The translations under genes and the position numbers were made by a program. Below, piece after piece: positions 47,124-55,583 of a stretch of 64,000 nt of DNA; the stretch's first letter is position 1, and every line of letters begins with the position of its first letter. The notes under the pieces are model-generated. The model was not told the origin of the DNA. It saw only the letters and a program-made list of their open reading frames with translations, and made no database searches. Source of the stretch: Saccharothrix sp. HUAS TT1 (GTDB taxonomy: Bacteria > Actinomycetota > Actinomycetes > Mycobacteriales > Pseudonocardiaceae); contig NZ_CP160453.1 in NCBI RefSeq assembly GCF_040744945.1, positions 1,116,001-1,180,000 of the forward strand, given 5' to 3'.

Positions 47124-48233
47124 CTACTTCATTTTCGCCAACTCTTCGTCCAAAACCCACACAAACGCCACCCCAGCCCGCGGCAGCATCCAACCGTCGA
47201 AGCTGATGTTCACCGTTTTTGGCTCGTCGCTGCGGCGGGAATGCTCGACACGGGAGACCTGGCTGCTCGCGAAGAAGTCCAGCGTGTTCATCCGCCGGAT
47301 GCCCGCCTGGCCGTAGTCGAACTGCACGTGGAAGCCCTTGGTTGGCCTCGGTAAGTCGAGGTAGAGCAGGTGTCCGTGGCGGAGGACGAGCGCACGGTAG
47401 GTGTAGGCCACCGTGATCTCCTCGCTGCTGTGAGCCGCCTTGCCCAGGTCGACGGTGTAGAGCTGGGCGCCGGTGCGCTCAGTCCGACGTACCTTCCGCG
47501 GCTTGCCGTTGACCGTGACGCTGGTGAGCTCGAAGACCTCCGGGTTCGCGGCATCGAGACCGCTCGATGGGTCGAAGTGCCACACTGACGTGACGGCCTG
47601 GTCGCGCAACAGTTCGCGGTACTCCGCCAGATCGGAGACACAGGCGAAGCGCATGATGTTGGTGGCTGGGTGCACCTTGTACTCCCAGCGGACGGTGGCG
47701 ACGAACATCGAGTTGGCGGCACTCGCCGGTCGCCCGTTCCATGGGTGTAGGGCGACCGTGGCATCAACGTCATGCCACCGCTCGGGCGCATGGATGACCT
47801 GGTCACGGAGATCGGCGTAGAGGTCGCTCGCGAGGGCGCTGTCCTTGAGCCGTAGAGCGATGGCGTTGGTAGCGACTCGATCGAGCTGGTCATCTGAGGC
47901 GACACCCTCGAGGATCTTGGGGTCGAAGGCCAGGGCGTCGAGCACCGCATCGCGGATGGCGGGTGCTTCAGCACGCACGGCTTCGCGGAGTCCTTCCTTG
48001 GCGTGCTGCTCACCAAGCTCGCGGTCCAAGAGCTCGAAGAAGAAGCCGACGACGCCGATGCCGAAGAGTCCCGAGCCAAGTTCGGTCAGCGGGATGGGGA
48101 TCGGCAGTGCCGCGAGGAGATCAGCCAGTGGTGGCCACTTGGCGAAGATGAGGATCACGAGGCCACCGACAGCAAGGAGCACAGCGACGAGCTGAGCTTT
48201 GGTCTTATACAGCTGACGGAACGACGTGGCCAT
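47124..48233 (-). CDS. Two-helix membrane protein of unknown function
   Basis: The 369-residue product has two N-terminal membrane helices (QLVAVLLAVGGLVILIFA near 14-31 and GSGLFGIGVVGFFFELL near 53-69), then a cytoplasmic helical linker (EGLREAVRAEAPAIRDAVLD) and a beta-rich C-terminal domain (ITVAYTYRALVLRHGHLLYL, TVNISFDGWMLP). No family is recognised; membrane effectors of defence systems have similar layouts. The -10 TACAAT lies 8 bases before the ATG, so the mRNA is probably leaderless. Confidence 0.75.
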   Translation of the reverse strand: MATSFRQLYKTKAQLVAVLLAVGGLVILIFAKWPPLADLLAALPIPIPLTELGSGLFGIGVVGFFFELLDRELGEQHAKEGLREAVRAEAPAIRDAVLDALAFDPKILEGVASDDQLDRVATNAIALRLKDSALASDLYADLRDQVIHAPERWHDVDATVALHPWNGRPASAANSMFVATVRWEYKVHPATNIMRFACVSDLAEYRELLRDQAVTSVWHFDPSSGLDAANPEVFELTSVTVNGKPRKVRRTERTGAQLYTVDLGKAAHSSEEITVAYTYRALVLRHGHLLYLDLPRPTKGFHVQFDYGQAGIRRMNTLDFFASSQVSRVEHSRRSDEPKTVNISFDGWMLPRAGVAFVWVLDEELAKMK

Positions 48234-48241
48234 GCAGCCTT

Positions 48242-48270
48242 ATTGTACCAAGTTTTGTCGTAGTGTTGAA
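48242..48270 (-). promoter_or_regulatory. Promoter of the two-helix membrane protein gene
   Basis: On the minus strand TTCAAC (48270-48265) and TACAAT (48247-48242) have a 17-base spacer and lie downstream of the peptide-B terminator, so the membrane protein gene is transcribed separately from the peptide. Confidence 0.6.
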
Positions 48271-48280
48271 TACGTAGACG

Positions 48281-48313
48281 ACGGCCCTGGGTGCTACAGA
48301 CACCCAGGGCCGT
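48281..48313 (-). terminator. Terminator after peptide B
   Basis: ACGGCCCTGGGTG and CACCCAGGGCCGT form a 13-base-pair perfect stem with a 7-base loop, 26 bases after the peptide stop. Confidence 0.85.
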
Positions 48314-48338
48314 CCTCACGCCTTCATGGGTAGCTGGC

Positions 48339-48377
48339 TCAGATGCCGCCGCCACCACCGCTGATCGCGATGCGCAT
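48339..48377 (-). CDS. Tiny Gly-rich peptide MRIAISGGGGGI (peptide B)
   Basis: Twelve codons and TGA, with GAGGGGGTGAGTC before the ATG and a strong terminator after it. It is the sister of peptide A. Both precede a larger minus-strand gene. A promoter with an internal dyad lies 64-91 bases upstream, next to a divergent XRE regulator gene. Possible roles are a secreted or sensed signal, a modified peptide precursor, or a leader peptide. None is established. Confidence 0.65.
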   Translation of the reverse strand: MRIAISGGGGGI

Positions 48378-48440
48378 GACTCACCCCCTCACGAATCACT
48401 GCATGGGCCGCTGTCGATCTTTTGCGACCGAGACACGGCC

Positions 48441-48468
48441 ACGATATCCGATTTCGGGATATTGGCAA
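48441..48468 (-). promoter_or_regulatory. Peptide-B promoter with dyad operator
   Basis: On the minus strand TTGCCA (48468-48463) and TATCGT (48446-48441) have a 16-base spacer. The spacer is filled by the inverted repeat ATATCC (48444-48449) / GGATAT (48457-48462). The divergent XRE gene starts at 48490, so its product is the obvious candidate to repress this promoter. Confidence 0.55.
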
Positions 48469-48489
48469 GTGTCGTCGTGATCTGTACCG

Positions 48490-48753
48490 GTGGACAAGGG
48501 CATCACGGCCGCGGAGTACCGCCGCTTCCGCGAGTTGCTGCGGCAACTGCGCAAGGAAGCTGGGTTGACGCAGGTCGAGGTGGCCGAGCGCCTGGGCGAG
48601 CCGCAGTCCTTCGTCAGCAAGTACGAGTCCGGCGAGCGGCGACTGGACGTTGTCGAGACACAACATGTCGCACAGGCACTGGGGACGACGCTAGCCGCAG
48701 TGGTGGAGCGGCTCGACCACCATGGCACGAACGTAGGCAAGCAGAGCTCATGA
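48490..48753 (+). CDS. XRE-family regulator
   Basis: The 87-residue protein is essentially one lambda-Cro/XRE helix-turn-helix: LRKEAGLTQVEVAERLG then QSFVSKYESGERRLDVVE. It starts at GTG 48490. It probably binds the dyad in the divergent promoter region and controls peptide B and itself. Confidence 0.9.
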   Translation: MDKGITAAEYRRFRELLRQLRKEAGLTQVEVAERLGEPQSFVSKYESGERRLDVVETQHVAQALGTTLAAVVERLDHHGTNVGKQSS

Positions 48754-48865
48754 GGCCACACAGGTCACCGCAAGCGCCTGACCAGGTCAGACCGACAGGC
48801 ACTGATCATCCGGAATCGCTGTGTGAATAATTGACAGGGGTTCTGCAACCTGCCAAGATGCGCTT

Positions 48866-49486
48866 GTGACAGAGCCGAGCTTGCTGACGCGCACCCAGTG
48901 CGAGGAGACGCTGTCGAACCACGTCTCCGTGCTCAACGAGTGCTTCCAGAGCGCGTGGGAACGCTGGCGCGATTGGCTGCCCCAAGTGAAGGGCTCCCCT
49001 GCCGACCTCACGGCGCACGCACGGGCTCGCGTGTTGCACGACTTCATCAGGGCAGAGGTGAAGCAGCGACTCCTCGGCAAGCCCGGCGTGCAGATCAAGG
49101 AGTCGCGGGGACTCCTCGTGGTTCGCATCCGCGACCGGGTCGTCATCCGCTTCAAGAAGTTCAGCGGCAAGTCGCTGAAGACGTCGGGCAACTGGAACAA
49201 GCAGACCGCAGCCTTCGATGCTCATCACCTCGAACTCTCTGAGGACGAGCTTCAGCCGATCACGCACCTGGTGGCGGGCTACCTGCTCAACGAGCTGGAG
49301 GCTGGCATCGAGAAGGTTGCCATCACCTGTTCGGTTGAAGGTCAGCACTTCTGGCCGCCCATCGAAATTTTTACCGAAGCTGCCGAGCGCACTGCAACTG
49401 TCCACGTGACTGACGTCGCGGATCCGACCGTCTCGAAGCCTCGCGTGCGTAGCACCCGGCGCAAGAAGGCCACAGAAGGAGAGTGA
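48866..49486 (+). CDS. Hypothetical partner of the XRE/ImmA protein
   Basis: The 206-residue product has a central region RARVLHDFIRAEVKQRLLG, LVVRIRDRVVIRFKKFSG and a basic tail (RVRSTRRKKATEGE). Its TGA is followed one base later by the ATG of the XRE/metallopeptidase gene, so the two are cotranscribed and probably act together, perhaps as a toxin-antitoxin pair. No family is recognised. Confidence 0.7.
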   Translation: MTEPSLLTRTQCEETLSNHVSVLNECFQSAWERWRDWLPQVKGSPADLTAHARARVLHDFIRAEVKQRLLGKPGVQIKESRGLLVVRIRDRVVIRFKKFSGKSLKTSGNWNKQTAAFDAHHLELSEDELQPITHLVAGYLLNELEAGIEKVAITCSVEGQHFWPPIEIFTEAAERTATVHVTDVADPTVSKPRVRSTRRKKATEGE

Positions 49487-49487
49487 T

Positions 49488-50537
49488 ATGAACCCGCGCA
49501 TGCTCACCGCAGCACGGGATGCGCAGGGACTCACTCAGAAGGAGTTGGGGGACGCGTGTGGCATTGCTCAGTCGAGCATCAGCAAGGCTGAGAACGGCAC
49601 CCGTCCTCTAACTGAGGATGAACTCAAGCGTGTTGCCGAGCGTCTCGGTGTCACGACCGACCTCCTGAGTTGGCCTGATGACGTCTACGGGTTCGGTAGC
49701 GCCAGCTTTTTCCACCGTAAGCAGCAAAGCTTGAGCCAGAAGACCTTGCGTCGCATCCAGGCACAGGTCAACTTTTTGCGTATGCGTGTCCAGCGGTTGT
49801 CGCAAGGCGTCGAGATTGATGCTTCGATGACCATTCCCCATCTTGACCCGGACGGAGCAGGAGGGCCGGAGGAAGTTGCCAGGCGGCTTCGTGCTGCCTG
49901 GCGCCTCCCTATTGGCCCCGTAGGAAACGTTGTCAACGCCATCGAGAATGCTGGTGGCGTCATCGTGCGGCACGACTTCGAGACGCACCGGATCAATGCC
50001 ATCAGCGTCTGGCACCCAGGCTCGCCGCCACTGTTCGTTGTCAACTCGACCCTTACGCCTGAGCAGCAGCGATTCGTACTGGCACACGAGCTTGGTCACA
50101 TGGTGATGCATGAGGGCGAACCTCCCAGAGAAGAAGCTGAACGCGAAGCGGACCGGTTTGCTGGAGAATTTTTGATGCCCGCGACCGATGTAGCAAGTGA
50201 TCTGCGAGAGATCGATCTTAAAAAGGCGGCAACATTGAAGCCGTACTGGAAGGTCTCGATGCAGTCGTTGATCCTTCGCGCCGAGCACTTGGGCATCATC
50301 TCGCCGGGGCGGTGCCGGAGCCTTCATGCTTACATGAATAAGCTCGGCTATCTTCCTATTGAACCTCTGCCAGTCCCGAGGGAAAATCCGACTGTGCTAA
50401 CAGAGATTGTCCAAGTACACCTTGATGAGCACGAGTACACCTCAGATGAACTGGCCAGGGTTCTCGGCATGCCGCGGAGTCAGTTTATCAATGAGTTCAC
50501 ACCCAGAAGGAACCGGATGCTTAAAGCGGTAAACTAG
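49488..50537 (+). CDS. XRE regulator fused to ImmA/IrrE metallopeptidase
   Basis: The 349-residue product has an N-terminal XRE helix-turn-helix (ARDAQGLTQKELGDACG, QSSISKAENGTRPL) and an ImmA/IrrE-type zinc peptidase domain with HELGHMVMHEG near residue 203 and EADRFAGEFLMP. Such proteins cleave repressors or antitoxins and are found on phages and integrative elements. It follows its probable partner gene directly. Confidence 0.9.
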   Translation: MNPRMLTAARDAQGLTQKELGDACGIAQSSISKAENGTRPLTEDELKRVAERLGVTTDLLSWPDDVYGFGSASFFHRKQQSLSQKTLRRIQAQVNFLRMRVQRLSQGVEIDASMTIPHLDPDGAGGPEEVARRLRAAWRLPIGPVGNVVNAIENAGGVIVRHDFETHRINAISVWHPGSPPLFVVNSTLTPEQQRFVLAHELGHMVMHEGEPPREEAEREADRFAGEFLMPATDVASDLREIDLKKAATLKPYWKVSMQSLILRAEHLGIISPGRCRSLHAYMNKLGYLPIEPLPVPRENPTVLTEIVQVHLDEHEYTSDELARVLGMPRSQFINEFTPRRNRMLKAVN

Positions 50538-50813
50538 TGACTTTGAGGTTCCGTACCGGCAACATGCGACTTAACCCGTGTGGACATATACTTATCCAGC
50601 GCGCACATAGGAGCCGCCACATTGGACCGAGGTGTGGCGACCTCCTGTGCTTCGCTTACATCGTTCGATGAATGTCTAATTCAACGAGGCGGGAGAGCGC
50701 ACGCGTCGACGTGACATACTCTCGCGAGTCGCATACTGACGGGATGCGCGCACTTTCGAGCGGGCACACTTCAAACAGGTAGCGCACAAATCGTGCAGAT
50801 GGTCACACTTTAT
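50538..50813. terminator. Intergenic region with a large hairpin
   Basis: Between convergent genes, 50603-50621 (GCACATAGGAGCCGCCACA) and 50633-50650 (TGTGGCGACCTCCTGTGC) pair with one bulge. No gene is evident in the rest. Confidence 0.6.
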
Positions 50814-52106
50814 CTAACCTACCTGATTCAAGATTTGCTTTACTTCATCCGGCAACGAGTGTTGCACGAGGTAGTTCCGATACCACCCCAGCGCTGCCGG
50901 ATCCTCTCTCATCACATTCAGCGCCAAAAGTACGTCTTGTGGATTTTTCAATCCCGCGATAAGCCGCGCAAAGACCTCACCGACATAGAAGCGATTGTGT
51001 CCAGCCCCTATTTTCATGATCTTCCGTAGCGCCAGAGAGCGCAGCATCGGGTCCACCGACAATGAGAATATATTGGCGAAGAAATCTGCTACTACATCCA
51101 CGTAGTTGAATGGCTGACTACCGTCGGTATACCGATCAAAAGTGCGAACCACGCTAGCAAAAGCTGGCGAGTTCGCTTGTTGCAACATCGCTATAGCAGG
51201 TGGCGGCAATCGCGAGACGAACTGGCTAAAGAATACTTCATCATCCGCGTTTCGCGTGATCAAGGCAAGCAAATCTTGAGCAGCGCCAGACTCAAGCCTT
51301 AGTACCGCCGTTAGAAGGTTCTTCGCCCGCTCGATGGGAACGGTCAGAGAATCGTCTCCCACTACTATCATCGCAAACTCACGAGCCAGCTCAGAAACAG
51401 TAGGATACCGCTCACTAGGCTCTTCCGCCACTGCTTTCGCATAGAGATATCGAAACTCCACAGGAAGCCGATCGATGCGAGAATAGGGAAAAGGCGATTT
51501 ACCGGTAAGCATGTGATACAAGATTCTGCCGATAGAGTACACGTCAGCTTGCGGACCTACGGCGTGCCCGTCGTCATACTGTTCGGGCGCCATGTAGGCG
51601 ACAGTGCCAACAATCGAGTTCACCTGCGTGAATGTCGTACTATTACTGTGGATGTCTCGACATAGACCGAAATCGCCAAGTTTCCACTTGCCGTTGACCA
51701 TGAGAACATTCGGCGGCTTGAGGTCTCGATGGTACACGCCTTGCTGATGGGCATATTCTACGGCCATAGCAATATCCCAGAATATTGCCGCCGTGACCCC
51801 GATCGGCATACCGCCTGCGTGAAGGGCGATCTCGTCAGCGAGTGTCTTCTCTGCCTTCGGCATGACGTAGACGGGCACGCCTGAATGTGTCCCGATCGCG
51901 AGCACTGGCATGATGCCCTCGTGCTTCAACCTACTTTGCATTCGTATCTCGCGCTCAAATCGCCGCAGCTCTGCGTCTGGATCACTAAGCTGAGGAGTTC
52001 GCAGCAACTTCTTCATGACCGCCTGCTCACTCGTCTCCGAGTGCGTGACAAGCCAAATTTCAGCTTGCCCTCCGGTGGTCAGCCGCTCAGTCGTTTGCCA
52101 GGCCAT
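50814..52106 (-). CDS. Serine/threonine protein kinase, cytoplasmic
   Basis: The 430-residue protein has a complete Hanks-type kinase domain: AVMKKLL (the ATP-binding lysine), HRDLKPPNVL near 121, LGDFGLCRD near 141 and MAPEQYDD near 169. The C-terminal 160 residues are helical without known repeats, and no membrane helix is present. That is unusual for PknB-type actinobacterial kinases but common in defence-associated kinases. A 100-residue gene lies 104 bases upstream on the same strand. Confidence 0.88.
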   Translation of the reverse strand: MAWQTTERLTTGGQAEIWLVTHSETSEQAVMKKLLRTPQLSDPDAELRRFEREIRMQSRLKHEGIMPVLAIGTHSGVPVYVMPKAEKTLADEIALHAGGMPIGVTAAIFWDIAMAVEYAHQQGVYHRDLKPPNVLMVNGKWKLGDFGLCRDIHSNSTTFTQVNSIVGTVAYMAPEQYDDGHAVGPQADVYSIGRILYHMLTGKSPFPYSRIDRLPVEFRYLYAKAVAEEPSERYPTVSELAREFAMIVVGDDSLTVPIERAKNLLTAVLRLESGAAQDLLALITRNADDEVFFSQFVSRLPPPAIAMLQQANSPAFASVVRTFDRYTDGSQPFNYVDVVADFFANIFSLSVDPMLRSLALRKIMKIGAGHNRFYVGEVFARLIAGLKNPQDVLLALNVMREDPAALGWYRNYLVQHSLPDEVKQILNQVG

Positions 52107-52210
52107 GATTCAACCTCCAGAGCGAAGCCGAAACAACGAGATGTCAAAGCTAGTGCCCGTGAGACTGCTAGCGAGATCGTTTCCGTCCGCAGCGGCGTGG
52201 TGGAGCGCAC

Positions 52211-52513
52211 TCACGTGGTCGTTCGATATGAAGACACCCTCGACTGGGAGTCGTCATCTGACTGCTTGATCCGCCATGATAACTCACGCGCGAGGTACTG
52301 AGCCGAGCTAGTGCGGCTGCCTGTGCCGCTGCTGCCTACGTCGACGCCGAGAGCCCGAGCGACCTCCGGGTACGTCTGCTGGAACTCGATAGCCAATTGA
52401 TAGGCCGTCATGAAGGGGCGTCCGAAGTGGCGGCCGTCAGGGTTCACGATGGTGACATCGCCTAGCGCCCGGCATACTTTATCCAACACTTCATGCTGAC
52501 TGCAGATGCTCAT
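52211..52513 (-). CDS. Hypothetical protein upstream of the kinase
   Basis: The 100-residue product (MTAYQLAIEFQQTYPEVARA in the middle, then SAQYLARELSWRIKQ) is similar in style to small winged-helix-like domains. It probably shares a transcript with the kinase gene. No family is recognised. Confidence 0.6.
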   Translation of the reverse strand: MSICSQHEVLDKVCRALGDVTIVNPDGRHFGRPFMTAYQLAIEFQQTYPEVARALGVDVGSSGTGSRTSSAQYLARELSWRIKQSDDDSQSRVSSYRTTT

Positions 52514-52646
52514 GCGGACGCCAACCTCCAGCTATACACGACGCCATATAGCCTCTTGTCGCGCGCATGGACGAAGTCGTTACATAGCGGCCAAATGCGT
52601 CCAGCGCTGCACCCGGCACCCTAAACAAGGAACACCGTTCCACTTT

Positions 52647-53285
52647 TTACTTTTTTCTCAACTGCCAGTCATCATCAGTGATCTGAATTATCTGCGCTTC
52701 CGTTGGCGGTGCACCGTTGCCGCACGACAACGTAACGCCGGGGTCAATAGCGTTCGTCGCGTACCCGTTCGACCAGAAGTCCTTCTTTCTGTAGAGGAAG
52801 TAGACTTCTCGGGAAAGGTCCGCCTCTTTGAATGCTTCGACGGCACCCCAGATCACATGAAATTTGTAGTGTTCATCCTTGGCTACGTCGGCCTTGACCC
52901 ACACGTCATTCCTGCCGTAACCAAAGCCGAAACTGCCGAACTTGCAGTCGATCTTCCCTTCGCCACGGGAGGGTGGCTGGGCCTCGTAAGCAAACAAGGC
53001 TGAAGCAACCACGGTGACGAGAACTGCAAAGGAGAGGCTCACAACTCGCCTTTGTCCCCTATGGACCAGCACGAAGAGGTCAATCGCGTACGCGACCCCC
53101 ATAGCAGCAACAACTAGCCACACAACACCCAACCAAGTATCCACGTAGAGCGAAAAACTTGTCTTGACCACTAAGGCGATAACACCAATAACGATCCCCA
53201 GTATCGCTAACCAGAGACCATGAAGGCCAGGTCTGTCAGACTCCTCTCCACCGGGCGCTTGATCTCTTCCTGCGGTGTCGCTCAT
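52647..53285 (-). CDS. Hypothetical membrane protein, three helices
   Basis: The 212-residue product has three N-terminal membrane helices (LWLAILGIVIGVIALVV, WLGVVWLVVAAMGVAYAI, LSFAVLVTVVASALFAY) and a C-terminal outside domain with Cys pairs (KIDCKFG and TLSCGNG). ATG 53285 has GAGAGG upstream. No family is recognised. Confidence 0.7.
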   Translation of the reverse strand: MSDTAGRDQAPGGEESDRPGLHGLWLAILGIVIGVIALVVKTSFSLYVDTWLGVVWLVVAAMGVAYAIDLFVLVHRGQRRVVSLSFAVLVTVVASALFAYEAQPPSRGEGKIDCKFGSFGFGYGRNDVWVKADVAKDEHYKFHVIWGAVEAFKEADLSREVYFLYRKKDFWSNGYATNAIDPGVTLSCGNGAPPTEAQIIQITDDDWQLRKK

Positions 53286-53478
53286 TGCTGCACCTCTCGA
53301 CTGGCATAGCAAACACCTGCCGGGTACCCGATATCAGGTAGCCGAACACCTCGAACCGCCACTACATGTTGCTTTACCTTAACTAACTTCTAGCTAGCTC
53401 AGATGATCAATCAGTTTCACCAGTTCAGCGCTTGCCTAGCTGTTGGACAACAGGTCGTACACAGCTGAGACTAACCTC

Positions 53479-54168
53479 ATGACCTCCTCCGGCATCCCGC
53501 TCGACAAGCTAGGCGCTCTGGTCGATGAGGTCGATGCCGCCGCGTCGCTGCTCCGGCACGGGCTCGCCGTACTGAAGTCGTACCGGTTCGCAGCTCGCGA
53601 CGCCTATGCCGTCTTCGTCTGCCTGGCCGGAGGAGCCGAGAAGCTGCTCAAGCTCAGCGCGGGCATGAACTCGCTGCACGAGACAGGGGTGTGGCCGTCT
53701 AAGGCCACCATGCAGGGCTGGAGTCATGACATCGTCGGGATGGAGCGTCATGTGCGAGCCGTCATCGTGGCGCAGCAGGACCGCAGTACCGTGCCCGGCT
53801 ACATGGCCGAGCTGCTTGACGCTGTGGATGCCGACCCGTACATCGACAGCATCTTGGAGACGCTAGGTACCTACGCCCGAGGTGGTCGGTTCTTCAACCT
53901 TGATCACCTGGCATCTGCCTCGCAGCCGTACCCGTCACCGCGGGAGCTGTGGGAGGGACTCCACCACAAACTCACCACAGTTCGGCCCGAGCTGCTGGCC
54001 AAGTTGTCGTCAGCGAGCACGAGCGACGCGGCTCGTGCCGAGATGAACGGCCACATCATCGAGTCGTTCGTCGGGTGGCAGGAGCTGATCACCCGCGCGT
54101 GGCGGACCAAGGTTTTCGGTGACGAGGCGAAGCGGTGGGCGTCGCAGTTGGCACCGGCAGCTCCGTAG
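53479..54168 (+). CDS. Helical hypothetical protein, possibly HEPN-like
   Basis: The 229-residue product is all-helical. RDAYAVFVCLAGGAEKLLKL followed by GWSHDIVGMERHV resembles HEPN-type folds (R...H) but the match is weak. ATG 53479 is preferred to the frame upstream. It is convergent with the ApeA gene. Confidence 0.6.
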   Translation: MTSSGIPLDKLGALVDEVDAAASLLRHGLAVLKSYRFAARDAYAVFVCLAGGAEKLLKLSAGMNSLHETGVWPSKATMQGWSHDIVGMERHVRAVIVAQQDRSTVPGYMAELLDAVDADPYIDSILETLGTYARGGRFFNLDHLASASQPYPSPRELWEGLHHKLTTVRPELLAKLSSASTSDAARAEMNGHIIESFVGWQELITRAWRTKVFGDEAKRWASQLAPAAP

Positions 54169-54269
54169 CTGGGCTGCCGTACGAGGTAGAAGCGCCTCTG
54201 AGAGAGCGCTTGAGCTGTTCGAAGGTCTCGGTGTGGTCGCTGGGGCGCAGCGGTGACCTGCTCCAACTC

Positions 54270-55583
54270 CTACAAGGAGCTTCGTATCTCCCCGGCCTCG
54301 AACAGGAACTGCTGCGACTGCACCAGGCGGTCGTAGACAGCCGCAGGTGCCTCAGCCTCGCGGAGCAGGCACAGGACGAACAACCAGTAGGCAGCCTGCC
54401 CGACGTAGTGCATCTCCGCTCCACCGACACCTGGGTAGCGCGCGAGGTGGTGCGCGATGTCGTTGCGGTAGTCCTTGGCCTTCGTGCACCAGGCGGTGAC
54501 GTTGTCAGCGTCGACCAACTGCTCGAACGGTGCGCCAGCGTGAGCGGCGAGCCGCTTGAGCCGGGTCAGCAGCTTGGTCTGGCTGCCACCGAAGCGCTGC
54601 CGGTCGAAGCCCTCAAGCGTGGCGATCCTGCTGGCCACCACGTCCTGGACGATGGAGTCCTTCGCGTACCGGGTCATCATCATGCGACCGAGCAGCTCGC
54701 GGTACGTCTCGGCAACACGCATCCAGCGCCCGACACCCTCGATGCCGCCGAACTCCTCGAAGGTGAAGAGACGATCCTCCCAGGCGCGAGCCGGCTTGGA
54801 ATCGGCCTTCACACGCCACGCGCTGTAGAGCCGGGCGGGCCACTGCTCTGTGCGACCGCTGGAGGTCTGCAGGCTCAACGCCTCGTGGTGCAGGAGAACA
54901 CCCCTGAATGCTGCGGATCGCTGGGTAGCGATGCTGACCAGGTCCTGGAGGTCACTGGCGTAGTCGATGGCTTCAGAGAGCAGATGCAACGACCCGAAGT
55001 CGAAGCGGGCGTAGACATCCTGCCCCATGCGCAGGCCAGTGATGTCCCCTGCTGGTGGCCGCACGACGTGGCGCAGCTCCAGCTTCCCGAAGGGGAGCTC
55101 CACGACATGAGGCTGCTGAGGCACGCCGACGATGCGCCACTCGGTCACAGCCCCACCCGCAGCCTCACTGAACGTTCCCTGCTCGGAGAGACCGGAGATG
55201 CCCATCCACCCGAGCAGATGGTCGATCTCGACGTCGACCATCTCAGCCTCGATGGCCTCGTCCTTGTCGAACCAGGCGTCCTTGACGACCTGCCCGACGG
55301 AGAAGCTCTGCCGCGCACCACCGCCGAGGGTCTGCCGCTCGCGGGTACGCAGGCAGCCGTCGAGGGTGTACTTGGTCTTGTCGTCTTCGCCGAGGATGCG
55401 GCTGTAGTCCTTAGCTTGTGCCTTCCCAAAGAACTGGTGCCACTCGGTGAAGCTGCCGATCAGCTTGAGCGAGCCGCCTTCTTCAGCGCTGAAGGTCAGG
55501 GTGCCCGGCACCTTCTTGTCGTCGGCGCCGGGCAACCAGAACTCGCCGTGTACCTCCAGGTTGGACTCGGCGGGAGTGCTCAT
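54270..55583 (-). CDS. apeA: ApeA-like anti-phage HEPN protein
   Basis: The 437-residue product has the ApeA N-terminal domain (FWLPGADDKKVPGTLTFSAE and GGSLKLIGSF) and a C-terminal HEPN domain with the RNase motif RNDIAHH (RxxxxH) near residue 376. ApeA family proteins abort phage infection by RNA cleavage. The ATG at 55583 overlaps the lsr2 stop as TGATG, so translation is coupled to the nucleoid protein. Confidence 0.82.
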   Translation of the reverse strand: MSTPAESNLEVHGEFWLPGADDKKVPGTLTFSAEEGGSLKLIGSFTEWHQFFGKAQAKDYSRILGEDDKTKYTLDGCLRTRERQTLGGGARQSFSVGQVVKDAWFDKDEAIEAEMVDVEIDHLLGWMGISGLSEQGTFSEAAGGAVTEWRIVGVPQQPHVVELPFGKLELRHVVRPPAGDITGLRMGQDVYARFDFGSLHLLSEAIDYASDLQDLVSIATQRSAAFRGVLLHHEALSLQTSSGRTEQWPARLYSAWRVKADSKPARAWEDRLFTFEEFGGIEGVGRWMRVAETYRELLGRMMMTRYAKDSIVQDVVASRIATLEGFDRQRFGGSQTKLLTRLKRLAAHAGAPFEQLVDADNVTAWCTKAKDYRNDIAHHLARYPGVGGAEMHYVGQAAYWLFVLCLLREAEAPAAVYDRLVQSQQFLFEAGEIRSSL

